This document shows, one piece after another, positions 1-8,227 of a DNA stretch of 38,120 nucleotides; position 1 is the stretch's first letter, and every line of letters begins with the position of its first letter. The stretch covers positions 1 through 38,120 of the forward strand of contig JBLNBW010000164.1 in the NCBI GenBank assembly GCA_050260255.1, read 5' to 3'. This DNA is from JAQGMV01 sp050260255 (GTDB lineage Bacteria > Pseudomonadota > Gammaproteobacteria > Burkholderiales > SG8-41). Both the position numbers and the translations under genes were made by a program. Under the pieces are notes generated by a model. That model did no database searches. It saw only the letters and a list, made by a program, of their open reading frames with translations, and was not told the DNA's origin.

Positions 1-1426
1 GCGGATGCATGTACGCCGGGGCATGCTGCAAGACGTGCTGCTTCAGCTCGTCAGCGCTCGCGTGCTGGCCCGCGCGCAGCACCACGAAGGCATACGGCAC
101 CTGGCCTTTGAGTTCGTGCGCAAACGGCAGCACGTATGCCTGATGCACCGCCGGGTGGCGCTCCAGCACCTGCTCCACTTCGATCGGGAAGATGTTCTCG
201 CCCCCCGAGACGAACATGTCGTCGGTGCGCCCGACGAAGTAGTAGAAGCCGTCCTTGTCGCGACGGCACACGTCCCCGGTGTAATACCAGCCGTCGCGCA
301 GGCGCTTCGCCGTCTCCTGCGGCAGATTGTGATAGCCCAGCAGGATGCCGGGGTTCTTCAGCACGAGCTCGCCTTCGTCATCCGAGGGGCCGCCCACGAG
401 CTTCGCCTGCGTGCCCGGATACGGCACGCCGATCGAGCCCGGCGGACGCGGCCGGCCGGTGAGATCCGGCCCGAGCGGCACGGGTCCGCCTTCGGTGACG
501 CCGTAGACCACCAGCGGCTCGGCGTGGGGAAAGTGGGCTTTCAACTGCTGGATCAGCTGTGGCGAGGAAGGCGCCGAGCCCATCATGATGGTGCGCACCG
601 ATGCGGTGTCGATTTTCGCGAGCACGTCGTGGCGCGCGAGCAGCATCGACATCATCGTCGGCACGCCGGAGATCACCGTGCAGCGGTAGCGGTCGATCGC
701 GTCGAGATAGCGCTCGACATGGAATTGCGGCAACAGCGGCAGCGTCGCCCCGGCGGTGAGCCCCTGCTTGATCGCGTTCAACGCGTTCTTGTGATAGAGC
801 GGTGCCGCCACCAGGATCACGTCGCGGTCGGTGGTGTTGCGCGTATACACCAGGATGCGCCGGCTCCAGTTCTGACCGTAATGGGTGAGCAGCACGCCCT
901 TGGGCCGGCCGGTGGAGCCGGAGGTGTAGGGCTGGATCGCGACCGAATCCGGTCCCGGCTCGAATGCGGTGTACGGCCCCGGATCGAGGAAGGCGTCAAA
1001 GCCGCCGGTACCGGTTTCGCCGAATTCGACGACGCGGCAATCGGCCGGTACCAAACGCCGCAGCGGCGCCTCGGTGAACACGAGCTTCGCTCCGGCATCG
1101 TGCACGATATAGGCCACGGTGTCGGCGGGAAGCTTCACGTTGATCGGCACCGGTACCACACCCGCGCGCATCGCGCCCAGCACCACGGCGACGAATTCCC
1201 AGCGATTGAGGGATAACACGCCGATGCGCTCGCCGGCGCGGCATCCCGCACGCTCGAGCCCACGCGCGACGGCGTTGCAGGCGGCATCGAGCGCGCGATA
1301 CGACACGCTGCGCGGCGCATCACCGCGCAGGTCCACGATCGCGGGCTTCTCCTTCTCCGCGTGCGCGGAAAAAAGCAGCCCCAGGTTGCCCGCGTAGCCG
1401 CGGGCTTCGGGGTAGGAAGAATTCAT
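1..1426 (-). CDS. AMP-forming acyl-CoA synthetase/ligase, C-terminus cut by window edge
   Basis: This adenylate-forming enzyme activates a carboxylic acid with ATP and transfers it to CoA; the substrate cannot be read from the sequence. About 475 residues are present and the reading frame is open at base 1, so only the last part of the C-terminal subdomain is missing. Family motifs are in order: the phosphate-binding loop YTSGSTGRPKG at residues 167-177, YGVTEGGP at about 308-315, and GWYYTGD at 379-385 followed by the hinge region GRTDD. The ATG at 1426 lies 14 nt after the stop of the upstream dehydrogenase, with no clear Shine-Dalgarno, so it is probably read as the last visible gene of the GntR operon. 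Next to a thiol dioxygenase, a sulfinated or thio-acid substrate is possible, but this is inference. Confidence 0.93.
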   Translation of the reverse strand, partial: MNSSYPEARGYAGNLGLLFSAHAEKEKPAIVDLRGDAPRSVSYRALDAACNAVARGLERAGCRAGERIGVLSLNRWEFVAVVLGAMRAGVVPVPINVKLPADTVAYIVHDAGAKLVFTEAPLRRLVPADCRVVEFGETGTGGFDAFLDPGPYTAFEPGPDSVAIQPYTSGSTGRPKGVLLTHYGQNWSRRILVYTRNTTDRDVILVAAPLYHKNALNAIKQGLTAGATLPLLPQFHVERYLDAIDRYRCTVISGVPTMMSMLLARHDVLAKIDTASVRTIMMGSAPSSPQLIQQLKAHFPHAEPLVVYGVTEGGPVPLGPDLTGRPRPPGSIGVPYPGTQAKLVGGPSDDEGELVLKNPGILLGYHNLPQETAKRLRDGWYYTGDVCRRDKDGFYYFVGRTDDMFVSGGENIFPIEVEQVLERHPAVHQAYVLPFAHELKGQVPYAFVVLRAGQHASADELKQHVLQHAPAYMHP

Positions 1427-1440
1427 GGCGTTGGAGCGCG

Positions 1441-2445
1441 TCAGGGCTCGACGATCACCTTGCCGAACACCTGGCGCTCTTCGATGAGGCGCAGGCCCTC
1501 GACTGCGCGCTCGAGCGGCAGCACTTCGTCGATCACCGGCTTCATGCGACCCTGCTCGATGAGTTCCATCAGGGCCTTCAGGTTGTCGTCGTAGAAACTG
1601 TTCGAGCCGATCACCTTCAACTCGAAGCTCCAGATATAGCGCAGGTCTTCCTTCGGGTCGTAGCCGGCGGTGGCGCCGCACACCAGGATCTTGCCCCCGC
1701 GCTTCACGCATTTGAGCGTCGGCGCCCAGGTATCGCCGCCGGTGAAGTTGATCACCACGTCGGCTCCGCCTTCATAGCTGCGCCGCTGCGGCTTGCCGTA
1801 TTTCTCGATCACCCACTTCGACCAGTCGGTCTCTTTGTAGTTGATGACGTGATCGGCACCGAGGTCCTTGAGGCGCTGAATCTTGTCTTCACTCGACGCG
1901 CACGCCACCACTTCCGCGCCCAGCATCTTGGCCAGCAGCACGCAGCCCGTGCCGACCCCGCCGCTCGCTCCCAGCACCACGACTTTCTCGCCCGCTTCAA
2001 TCGTCTTGTGCGTGACGATCATGCGATGCGCCGTGCCGTAGGCCACCGGCAGCGACGCCGCTTCCGCGAACGTCACCTTGTCCGGCATGCGAATGAGCTG
2101 TGCGGCGGACACCAGGCACTTCTCCGCAAGCCCGCCGTGCATCATCTCGCCCATCAGCCCCTTCTTGGGATTCAGCGGATTCACCAGCACCCGATCACCG
2201 GCTTTCCAGCCCGACACACCGGCGCCCACTTCCAGAATCTCGCCGGCCATGTCGATCCCAATGATCATCGGCATCGGTACTTTGATGCCCGGCATGCCGC
2301 GCACGGTAAAGACGTCGTGATAGTTGAACGAGGTGGCCCGCACACGTATGACGACATGACCTTCGGTGACGACGGGGTCGGGAAAGTCCTGCACATAGTG
2401 AAGATTGTCGAGTCCGCCGTGCTCCCGCAGTACGACTGCTTTCAT
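1441..2445 (-). CDS. Zinc-independent medium-chain dehydrogenase/quinone oxidoreductase-like protein
   Basis: A 334-residue member of the MDR superfamily (NAD(P)H-dependent alcohol dehydrogenase or quinone oxidoreductase type), probably cytoplasmic. An N-terminal GroES-like domain (about residues 25-120) is followed by a Rossmann nucleotide-binding domain with GASGGVG at 159-165. The usual structural four-Cys zinc cluster is not visible, which favours the quinone-oxidoreductase-like branch, though substrate remains unknown. The start is well supported: ATG at 2445 is preceded by AAGGAG with a short spacer, and it overlaps the dioxygenase stop codon in an ATGA arrangement, so the two genes are translationally coupled. 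It is the third gene of a four-gene operon. Confidence 0.93.
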   Translation of the reverse strand: MKAVVLREHGGLDNLHYVQDFPDPVVTEGHVVIRVRATSFNYHDVFTVRGMPGIKVPMPMIIGIDMAGEILEVGAGVSGWKAGDRVLVNPLNPKKGLMGEMMHGGLAEKCLVSAAQLIRMPDKVTFAEAASLPVAYGTAHRMIVTHKTIEAGEKVVVLGASGGVGTGCVLLAKMLGAEVVACASSEDKIQRLKDLGADHVINYKETDWSKWVIEKYGKPQRRSYEGGADVVINFTGGDTWAPTLKCVKRGGKILVCGATAGYDPKEDLRYIWSFELKVIGSNSFYDDNLKALMELIEQGRMKPVIDEVLPLERAVEGLRLIEERQVFGKVIVEP

Positions 2446-2984
2446 GATGCTCCTTGTAGAGTGATGCCTATGTCCCGACTTGCGTCGTCAAAGACCTGAT
2501 TTACGCCCGTTTCGATGCGATCGCCCGCGACCCCGTACACGTGCAGCGATATCGCGTTCTCTCCGGTATGGTTTGCGATGCGATGTATGCCGCTGAACGC
2601 CTGATCGAAGAAGGCGTCGCCCGCGCTGCGACACAGCGACGTCACTTCCACCGGCACTGTTCCGGCCGCGCCGGGCCGGTAGTACATCTCGGTAACCTGC
2701 CCCTCGCACACGGCGACACCGCACCAGCATCGATGTGCGTGAATCGGGCTGCGCTGTCCCGGCCCCCACACCAGCACCAGAATCGAATAGCGTCCGCGCG
2801 GATCCGCATAAAGAAGATGCCGCGTATAGCGTTCGCATTTCGCATTCCGCCACTGCGGCGGCACGAGCGTCCGATCGGAACCCCATTTTGCGAGCGCCTC
2901 GGCCACGGCGTGCGCGAGCGCGGAAGTCGGCGCCGCCACCGCGGCATCCAGATCGGCGATGAGATGGTCGAGAGTGTTCATCAT
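2442..2984 (-). CDS. Cysteine dioxygenase-family thiol dioxygenase
   Basis: A 180-residue cupin of the cysteine dioxygenase family, non-heme iron enzymes that convert a thiol to a sulfinic acid with O2. The three-histidine iron site is visible as His82 and His84 in PIHAHRC and His134 in GIHRI. The Ser-His-Tyr relay typical of thiol dioxygenases is present as SLHVY (Ser146, His148, Tyr150). The Cys position crosslinked to Tyr in mammalian enzymes is not clearly conserved, as in many bacterial enzymes, so cysteine, 3-mercaptopropionate or another thiol could be the substrate. I chose the ATG at 2984 because it forms an ATGA overlap with the GntR stop; the frame runs further upstream only as a shadow of GntR. 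A second ATGA overlap joins it to the dehydrogenase. Confidence 0.88.
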   Translation of the reverse strand: MMNTLDHLIADLDAAVAAPTSALAHAVAEALAKWGSDRTLVPPQWRNAKCERYTRHLLYADPRGRYSILVLVWGPGQRSPIHAHRCWCGVAVCEGQVTEMYYRPGAAGTVPVEVTSLCRSAGDAFFDQAFSGIHRIANHTGENAISLHVYGVAGDRIETGVNQVFDDASRDIGITLQGAS

Positions 2985-3652
2985 GGTGCGGTGATCGGCA
3001 TGTTCATCACGGCGTCGCTCGCAAGCATCGCCGACATCACCATCTGCCGCGCCGCCTCGATCTGCTCGCGGCAGATGCGCTCGGCCGTGTCGCCGTCGCC
3101 CCGTATCAACGCGTTCACCAGCGACTTGTGCTCGTGCTGCATCTCGTCGCTGCGGTTGCGCAATCCCAGACCGAGATAGAGCAGCCGCGTCATCTCGTCG
3201 AGCAGCTGATCGATGGCGCTTGCCAAGCGCGCATTGCCGGTCGCGTGCGCGATGGCGACGTGGAAGGACTTGTTGGCGACGAGGAATCGCGACGTGCTCT
3301 TGGGATCGCCCGGTCGATACGCCGAACAGCACGCATCTTCGAGCGCCTTCAGTCGCTGCGAATCCACCTTCCCCGCCGCCATCCGCGCGGCCGCCGGCTC
3401 GAGCATGAGCCGCAGCTCGAAGACGTTCTGGATGTCCTTCAACGTCACCGGCGCCACGACGTACCCTTTGCGCGGAATGGCGCGCACGAGCCCCTCGTGC
3501 GCAAGGCGGTTGAGCGCGATACGAACCGGCGCCTTGCCGAGCTTGTGGAGCGAGCAGATCCGGTTCTCGGATATCTCGCTTCCCGGGGGCAGCGCACAAC
3601 TGATGATGCCCTGCTTGATGCGTTCGTAGGCGCGGTCTGAGAGGAGCGGCAT
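2981..3652 (-). CDS. GntR/FadR-family transcriptional regulator (FCD type)
   Basis: A 223-residue one-component regulator, first gene of the operon. The N-terminal winged helix (about residues 1-70) shows the GntR pattern: a helix with RIKQGII, the recognition region with PVRIALNRLAHEGLV, and the wing with GYVV. Residues about 80-215 form the all-helical FCD effector domain, with LRLMLEP, HVAIAHATGN and EHKSLVNAL helices. Such proteins usually repress their own operon and release DNA on binding a carboxylated metabolite, which fits the downstream CoA ligase. The gene ends in an ATGA overlap with the thiol dioxygenase. No good Shine-Dalgarno precedes the ATG at 3652; a promoter lies 37 nt upstream of it. 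Confidence 0.93.
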   Translation of the reverse strand: MPLLSDRAYERIKQGIISCALPPGSEISENRICSLHKLGKAPVRIALNRLAHEGLVRAIPRKGYVVAPVTLKDIQNVFELRLMLEPAAARMAAGKVDSQRLKALEDACCSAYRPGDPKSTSRFLVANKSFHVAIAHATGNARLASAIDQLLDEMTRLLYLGLGLRNRSDEMQHEHKSLVNALIRGDGDTAERICREQIEAARQMVMSAMLASDAVMNMPITAP

Positions 3653-3666
3653 GGCAGTGCCGGCGG

Positions 3667-3717
3667 TAGCTGACGGTAATCAGCTAACATCGTAGAGTTA
3701 CTCCTCTGACATGTCAA
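3667..3717 (-). promoter_or_regulatory. Sigma70-like promoter and candidate GntR operators
   Basis: On the minus strand TTGACA (3717-3712) and TACGAT (3694-3689) are spaced by exactly 17 nt, a good vegetative promoter reading into GntR. Two symmetric elements overlap it. TGACATGTCA (3707-3716) is a perfect 10-bp palindrome covering the -35 box. TAGCTGA-N6-TCAGCTA (3667-3673 and 3680-3686) is a perfect 7-bp inverted repeat at about the transcription start. Either position would block RNA polymerase, so autorepression by the adjacent GntR is the simplest reading. The boxes and palindromes are seen; the assignment to this regulator is inferred. Confidence 0.65.
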
Positions 3718-3835
3718 TAAAGACGGACGAGGGCGCTGACGAGAATTCATTGCTGGCGACTATTCCGGGTGAAGTAGTGCGGCGGTTACGCGGAGCGCGT
3801 GGCCGAGTTCCGATGTGTTGCGCGCACTCGAAGCA

Positions 3836-4807
3836 TTACAGATCGGGCGTGATGCCGGCGCCCTTGACGATTTTCGCGTAGTTGCCGATGTCCGCCTTGA
3901 TCGTCGTGCCGAACTGCTCCGGCGTGCCGCCGATGGGCTCGTAGCGCAACGCCATCATCCGCTGCGTGATATCCGAGGCGCGCAAGCCCGCCGCGATGAT
4001 TCCGTTCACGCGCTGCACGATTTCCTTCGGCATACCGGCCGGGCCGACGATGCCGAACCAGGGCTCGACCACGTAGCCCTTCAGACCCGACTCGTTGATC
4101 GTCGGCACCGCGGGCGCCGATGCAAGGCGCTTGCTGCTCGTCACGCCGAGAACAGTGAGCTTGCGTATGTCCGCGTGCGGCTGGATCACCGCGAAATCGG
4201 CAAACATCATGTCGATGTGGCCCGCGACGACGTCGACGAGCGCCGGCGCCGTGCCTTTGTACGGCACGTGCACGATGTCGGTCTTCGACATCGATTTGAA
4301 GAGTTCCGCAGCGAGGCTCGACATGCTGCCCGCGCCCGACGATCCATACGAGAGATAACCGGGCTTGCGGCTTGCCGCCGCGATGAGTTCCTTCACGCTC
4401 TTCGCCGGCACCGTCGGGTTCACCGCCAGCGCATACGGCACCACCGCGACGTTGATGATGGGCGTGAAGTCCTGGACGGGATCGTACGGCAGCTTCTTGT
4501 ACAGACTGGGCGCGACCGCCATGTTGCTCGAACCGCCCATCGCCATGACGTAACCGTCGGCCGGCAGCTTCGCGACATAGTCCATGCCGATCGTGCCGCC
4601 CGCGCCGCCGCGGTTCTCGACCACGACCGTCTGACCCAGTTGCGCCGTCAGCTTCTGCCCCACCAGGCGTGCGATCGTATCGTTCGGTCCGCCCGGGGCG
4701 AAAGGCACGATCATTCGGATCGGCTTGTTCGGATACGACTGCGCCGCCGTGGAGCCACAGAGCAGCGCAGCCACTGCAGTTGCATAAGCGATCAAGGGAA
4801 GCTTCAT
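3836..4807 (-). CDS. Bug/TctC-family extracytoplasmic solute receptor (first copy)
   Basis: A 323-residue periplasmic binding protein of the Bug family, which usually binds small carboxylates for tripartite tricarboxylate transporters. Residues 1-22 form a Sec signal peptide (KLP followed by a hydrophobic core, cleavage near STAA/QS). The mature protein begins with YPNKPIRMIVPFAPGG, the family signature of the ligand loop, and later has the VPYKG segment. I used the ATG at 4807 because it starts the signal peptide and follows AGGAAC; an in-frame ATG at 4924 would bury the signal sequence. No TctA or TctB membrane gene is nearby, so it is an orphan receptor. It stands alone, with gaps of 183 nt to GntR and 358 nt to the next Bug gene. 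Confidence 0.92.
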   Translation of the reverse strand: MKLPLIAYATAVAALLCGSTAAQSYPNKPIRMIVPFAPGGPNDTIARLVGQKLTAQLGQTVVVENRGGAGGTIGMDYVAKLPADGYVMAMGGSSNMAVAPSLYKKLPYDPVQDFTPIINVAVVPYALAVNPTVPAKSVKELIAAASRKPGYLSYGSSGAGSMSSLAAELFKSMSKTDIVHVPYKGTAPALVDVVAGHIDMMFADFAVIQPHADIRKLTVLGVTSSKRLASAPAVPTINESGLKGYVVEPWFGIVGPAGMPKEIVQRVNGIIAAGLRASDITQRMMALRYEPIGGTPEQFGTTIKADIGNYAKIVKGAGITPDL

Positions 4808-5165
4808 CGTTCTTTGTTCCTCGGATATTTGTAAGAGCGGCGTCACGTCTGCCGATGCTGCGTGGTGTTGCGTGCGCCGCGGCCTGGAGAAAAGAAATTG
4901 GGCATTGCGCGTCGCCTTCAGCAACGTCCATACCAGAGTGCGGACGAACGTAAATGCAGGAGAATCAGGCGACAGAGAGTAGAAGAACGGAAGCGCGATG
5001 TATCGAAGCGGTGCGTCGACCAGCGGTCATGCACCATCACGCAGCAAGAATAGACTGGCCGTCGACGCTTGCTGAGAGTGCGAGCGCGCGTCGCTTGCGG
5101 AGCGGCTTTACTACCCCGTGCCGCGCAGCACGCTCGTGCGCAAGCCCACGTACAGTGCAATCACC
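4808..5165. other. Intergenic region without recognised gene
   Basis: These 358 bases lie between two Bug genes on the minus strand. They should carry the promoter of the downstream Bug gene, but I see no pair of -35 and -10 boxes with good spacing. Open frames here are short and resemble nothing I recognise. Confidence 0.6.
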
Positions 5166-6131
5166 TCACTGGGGGGTAATGCCGGCGAGCGGAGCGAGCT
5201 TGCGCATGCGCTGCTGCTCTTCCGCGACGAATCGGCCAAACGCTTCCGGGCTGGGACTTGCATCGGGCTCGACGCCTTGCCGCATGACCTGTTCGCGCAA
5301 TTCGGGGGCCGCGAGCGCTTCCGAGGTGACCCGGTGCAATTTTCCGATGATCGCTTGCGGTGTTCCGGCCGGGGCGAACAGCCCGCTCCAGCTGAAGAAG
5401 GCGTAACCGGGCAATCCCGCCTCCGCGATGGTGGGCAGATCGGGTAGCGATGCAGCGCGTTTCCCCCCGCCGATCGCCAGCGCGCGCAGACGTCCGGCAC
5501 GGATATGCGTCATGAGCGCACCTGCCGGAGAAATGGTCCAATGCGCTTCCCCGCTGCTCACCGCGGTCGGGCTCTCACCGCCGCCTTTGTACGGCACGTG
5601 GACCGACTTGATATCCGCGAGCGCGGCGAACATGAGGCCGGCGAGATGACTGGCCGAGCCCACACCGGCCGATGCCATGTTGAGCGCTCCGGGTTTGCTT
5701 TTCGCGAGTGCGATGAATTCCTTCACGTCGCGCGCGGGGAGCGAAGGCGTCACGCAGAACACGAGATTGGAGATGCCCATCAGCGAGATGGGCGCAAAGT
5801 CCTTGATCGGATCGTAGGGCAGCTTCTTGTACATGATCGTCGCGACGGCCTGTGTCGGCGCGGAGCCCGAGAGCAAGGTGTAGCCGTCCGGCGCTGCGCG
5901 CGCCGCGATCTCCGCGCCGATGATGCCGCCAGCCCCGGCGCGATTGTCGACCACGACTTGCTGCCCGAGCGCTTGCGACATTTTGGCTGCAGCGAGGCGC
6001 CCCACGGTGTCGTTCGAGCTGCCGGCCGACTGCGGCATGATGAGTCGTATCGGCTTGCTCGGATACGAGTCGGCCGCCAAGCAGCTGCCGGCAAGGGCGG
6101 CAAGAATCGCCGCGATGAACAGCTGCTTCAT
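5166..6131 (-). CDS. Bug/TctC-family extracytoplasmic solute receptor (second copy)
   Basis: A 321-residue Bug-family periplasmic receptor. A classic signal peptide covers residues 1-20 (MKQ, hydrophobic core, cleavage after CLAA). The mature part opens with DSYPSKPIRLIMP, followed by a segment with SNDTVGR where the family usually has the GGxxD ligand loop, and VPYKGGGE further on. The frame is open well upstream, but the ATG at 6131 is the one that begins the signal peptide; it follows GGAGAG. It is the last gene of a Bug-bicupin-Bug operon, 31 nt after the cupin gene. The tight linkage with the cupin suggests that receptor and enzyme serve one substrate. The ligand is unknown. Confidence 0.92.
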   Translation of the reverse strand: MKQLFIAAILAALAGSCLAADSYPSKPIRLIMPQSAGSSNDTVGRLAAAKMSQALGQQVVVDNRAGAGGIIGAEIAARAAPDGYTLLSGSAPTQAVATIMYKKLPYDPIKDFAPISLMGISNLVFCVTPSLPARDVKEFIALAKSKPGALNMASAGVGSASHLAGLMFAALADIKSVHVPYKGGGESPTAVSSGEAHWTISPAGALMTHIRAGRLRALAIGGGKRAASLPDLPTIAEAGLPGYAFFSWSGLFAPAGTPQAIIGKLHRVTSEALAAPELREQVMRQGVEPDASPSPEAFGRFVAEEQQRMRKLAPLAGITPQ

Positions 6132-6162
6132 AGGCTCTCTCCTTGAACCGGCGTTGCCGATG

Positions 6163-7008
6163 TCACAGGTCCTCGGGCACCTTGACCGCGGCGGTATAGG
6201 AGTCGTGCGCGCCGATCTCGCGAACCGGCCTGCCGCCGCGCGAATCTTTGCCGGTGGGCACCCAGGTGCACACCCGGTTCTCATTCGCCCATACCGTCTT
6301 GTATTCGGCGGGCACGAAGAATTCGATAAAAGCCATCTCCTCGTCGGCTGCTGTGCTCGAGTAGTGGCGCTCGCCGTCGGGGTGATAGACGAGATCGCCC
6401 GCGCGATAGCGATGAGGCGCCTCGTTGGAATAGCTGGTCGAGCTCCCCCGCAGGATGTACATGAAATGCTCGGCGCCCTCGTGATGGTGGTTCGAGCCGG
6501 TCGTTGCCTTCGGATAAATGATGATCTCCGCCTTGAGCGCCTTCGTTCCGAGAAGCTTGGGTGTGGCGACATAGATGCGCTTGCGCGCGTCGAACTTGGA
6601 GTCGAGCACCGGCTCACGCGTCCAGTCGATCACGCGCAGTGTCGGAGGACGCACGGCGAAATCAGGATCGAGCGCCGCCGCATCGGGAACGGCGGCGTAG
6701 ACCACTTCCGCGCCGGTGCGCGAGGTGAGAACGGCACGGCTGCCCGGCGGCACGAGCACGACATGCGCATCGCTCAGATCGTGCTCCTCCCCTGCGCAGC
6801 TCAGGTGTGCTGCGCCGCTCAGAACCTTGAACCAGCCCAGGCCGTGAGCGGGAACCGCGAGCTCGCAACGTCCCGACTGGCCGAGGCTGATCCGGTCGAC
6901 GAGCACGCGAGTGTCGGCGACCTGCTCACGCGTGAGCAGCGGCCTGCGCACGGCGGCTTCGCCGAGCGGTTGGGGATCGACATCGGCTTCGTGAACTATC
7001 CATACCAT
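6163..7008 (-). CDS. Bicupin-domain protein, candidate metal-dependent enzyme
   Basis: A 281-residue protein with two cupin barrels. The C-terminal one carries both cupin motifs: GSNHHHEGAEHFMY with histidines and glutamate placed as metal ligands, and GDLVYHPDGERHY with the third histidine. The N-terminal barrel (about residues 20-125) has lost these residues, so one metal site per chain is likely. Bicupins include oxalate decarboxylases, gentisate-type dioxygenases and ureidoglycolate hydrolases; this sequence does not allow a choice. I used the ATG at 7008, preceded by GGAGGAG at good spacing, rather than the longer frame to 7101. It lies between two Bug receptor genes with gaps of 34 and 31 nt, so it is almost certainly co-transcribed with them. 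Confidence 0.88.
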   Translation of the reverse strand: MVWIVHEADVDPQPLGEAAVRRPLLTREQVADTRVLVDRISLGQSGRCELAVPAHGLGWFKVLSGAAHLSCAGEEHDLSDAHVVLVPPGSRAVLTSRTGAEVVYAAVPDAAALDPDFAVRPPTLRVIDWTREPVLDSKFDARKRIYVATPKLLGTKALKAEIIIYPKATTGSNHHHEGAEHFMYILRGSSTSYSNEAPHRYRAGDLVYHPDGERHYSSTAADEEMAFIEFFVPAEYKTVWANENRVCTWVPTGKDSRGGRPVREIGAHDSYTAAVKVPEDL

Positions 7009-7042
7009 GGCGCTACTCCTCCGTTGATTCCAGCGTGCGTTG

Positions 7043-8017
7043 TCATCGGGCGCGGATATGCGCCTGCTTTGCGACTTGTTTCCAGCGTTCGTAATCTTCA
7101 CGCAGCATGGTCCCGAACGCTTCAGGCGTGCTGCCCACCGGATGCAGGCCGCGGCTTTCGAGCAGCTGTGTGATCTCCGGCATCGCGACCACGGCAGCCG
7201 CGCTGCGGTAGAGTTGATCGATGATCCGCTTCGGCGTTCGGGCGGGCGCTAACAGCCCCCACCAGCCGCTGTACTGGTTGCGCTCGGCGCCCGGCACGCC
7301 GGCTTCGTACAGCGTCGGGACGTCCGGCAGGATGTCGAGACGGCGGGCGGTGCTCACGGCGAGCGGAAACACTTTGCCGGCGCGTATGATCGGTGCGCCG
7401 AAGGACGAGGCGAGGAACATCACTTTCACCTCGCCCGCGAAAAGCGCGTTGCTCGCCGGGCCGCCGCCTTTGTACGGAATGTGGACGATATCCACGCCGG
7501 TCGCACGCTTGAAGAGCTCCATCGCCATGTGGGCGCTGGTGCCCACGCCCTGCGATCCATAGTTGAGCTCGCCGGGCTTTTCCTTGGCGAGCGCCACGAG
7601 GTCGCGCACGGACTTCGCGGGCAGCGCAGGGTTCACCACCAGCACCGAGGACGAGGCGAGGAACTGGGTGATGGGCGCGAGATCCTTCAGCGGATCGTAC
7701 GGCAGGTCGGGATAGATGCTGGCCGCGATCGTGAGCGCATTGAGCGAAAAGAGCAGCGTATAGCCGTCGGGGGTCGCCTTGGCCGCGAGCGCGGTGCCTA
7801 TCGTTGCACCGGCGCCGCCGCGGTTGTCGTAGACCATCGGCTGTCCGATCCGCTCGGAGAGCCGGGTGATGATGGAACGCCCGAGAAGATCGACGCCGCC
7901 ACCCGGCGCATAGGGCACGATCAAGCGTATCGGTTTGCTCGGATAGTCCTCGCCCCGCGCCCACGTCACGATGCACAGTGCGCCCGCGGCGAGCGCCGCG
8001 GCGATCTTCACTCGCAT
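7043..8017 (-). CDS. Bug/TctC-family extracytoplasmic solute receptor (third copy)
   Basis: A 324-residue Bug-family receptor, first gene of the Bug-bicupin-Bug operon. Residues 1-22 form the signal peptide (MRVK, Ala/Leu-rich core, cleavage near WARG). The mature protein starts with EDYPSKPIRLIVPYAPGGGVD, the family signature, and carries IPYKGGGP in the middle. The ATG at 8017 is preceded by GGAGGAGAGAC, an excellent ribosome binding site; the frame extends to 8080 but without such support. It is transcribed divergently from the LysR gene at 8228, whose 210-bp shared upstream region contains a candidate operator. LysR control of this operon is therefore likely but inferred. Confidence 0.93.
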   Translation of the reverse strand: MRVKIAAALAAGALCIVTWARGEDYPSKPIRLIVPYAPGGGVDLLGRSIITRLSERIGQPMVYDNRGGAGATIGTALAAKATPDGYTLLFSLNALTIAASIYPDLPYDPLKDLAPITQFLASSSVLVVNPALPAKSVRDLVALAKEKPGELNYGSQGVGTSAHMAMELFKRATGVDIVHIPYKGGGPASNALFAGEVKVMFLASSFGAPIIRAGKVFPLAVSTARRLDILPDVPTLYEAGVPGAERNQYSGWWGLLAPARTPKRIIDQLYRSAAAVVAMPEITQLLESRGLHPVGSTPEAFGTMLREDYERWKQVAKQAHIRAR

Positions 8018-8145
8018 GTCTCTCCTCCAGGAGCCCTTGGGGCGGCTTGGCGCCACCGCAGGGCCCGCGATCTGCTCCACCGTTTCAACGGCGGATGCTT
8101 CGTTATATTCTGCCGCTACGCGCTGCAGCGGTATATGTCACCAGT

Positions 8146-8160
8146 GGAACGCAGTGTTCC
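8146..8160. promoter_or_regulatory. Candidate LysR operator, copy 1
   Basis: GGAAC-GCAGT-GTTCC is a perfect inverted repeat with 5-bp arms and a 5-nt centre, in the divergent region between the Bug operon and LysR. A related 15-mer with 12 of 15 identical bases lies upstream of the TauD gene at 9267. Such spacing from the LysR start (68 nt) suits an autoregulatory site. Confidence 0.45.
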
Positions 8161-8227
8161 CTGGGCGCGAGGCGCGCACACCGTTGCAGCGATGTACAGG
8201 GCGCGATGCGCCGGCAGGAGGAGTGGG

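Noticed and set aside
5..1216. Long open frame of 403 codons on the plus strand
   Set aside because: It is antisense to the acyl-CoA ligase, whose motifs are all intact; the translation is Arg/His-rich and resembles no protein, as expected for high-GC shadow frames.
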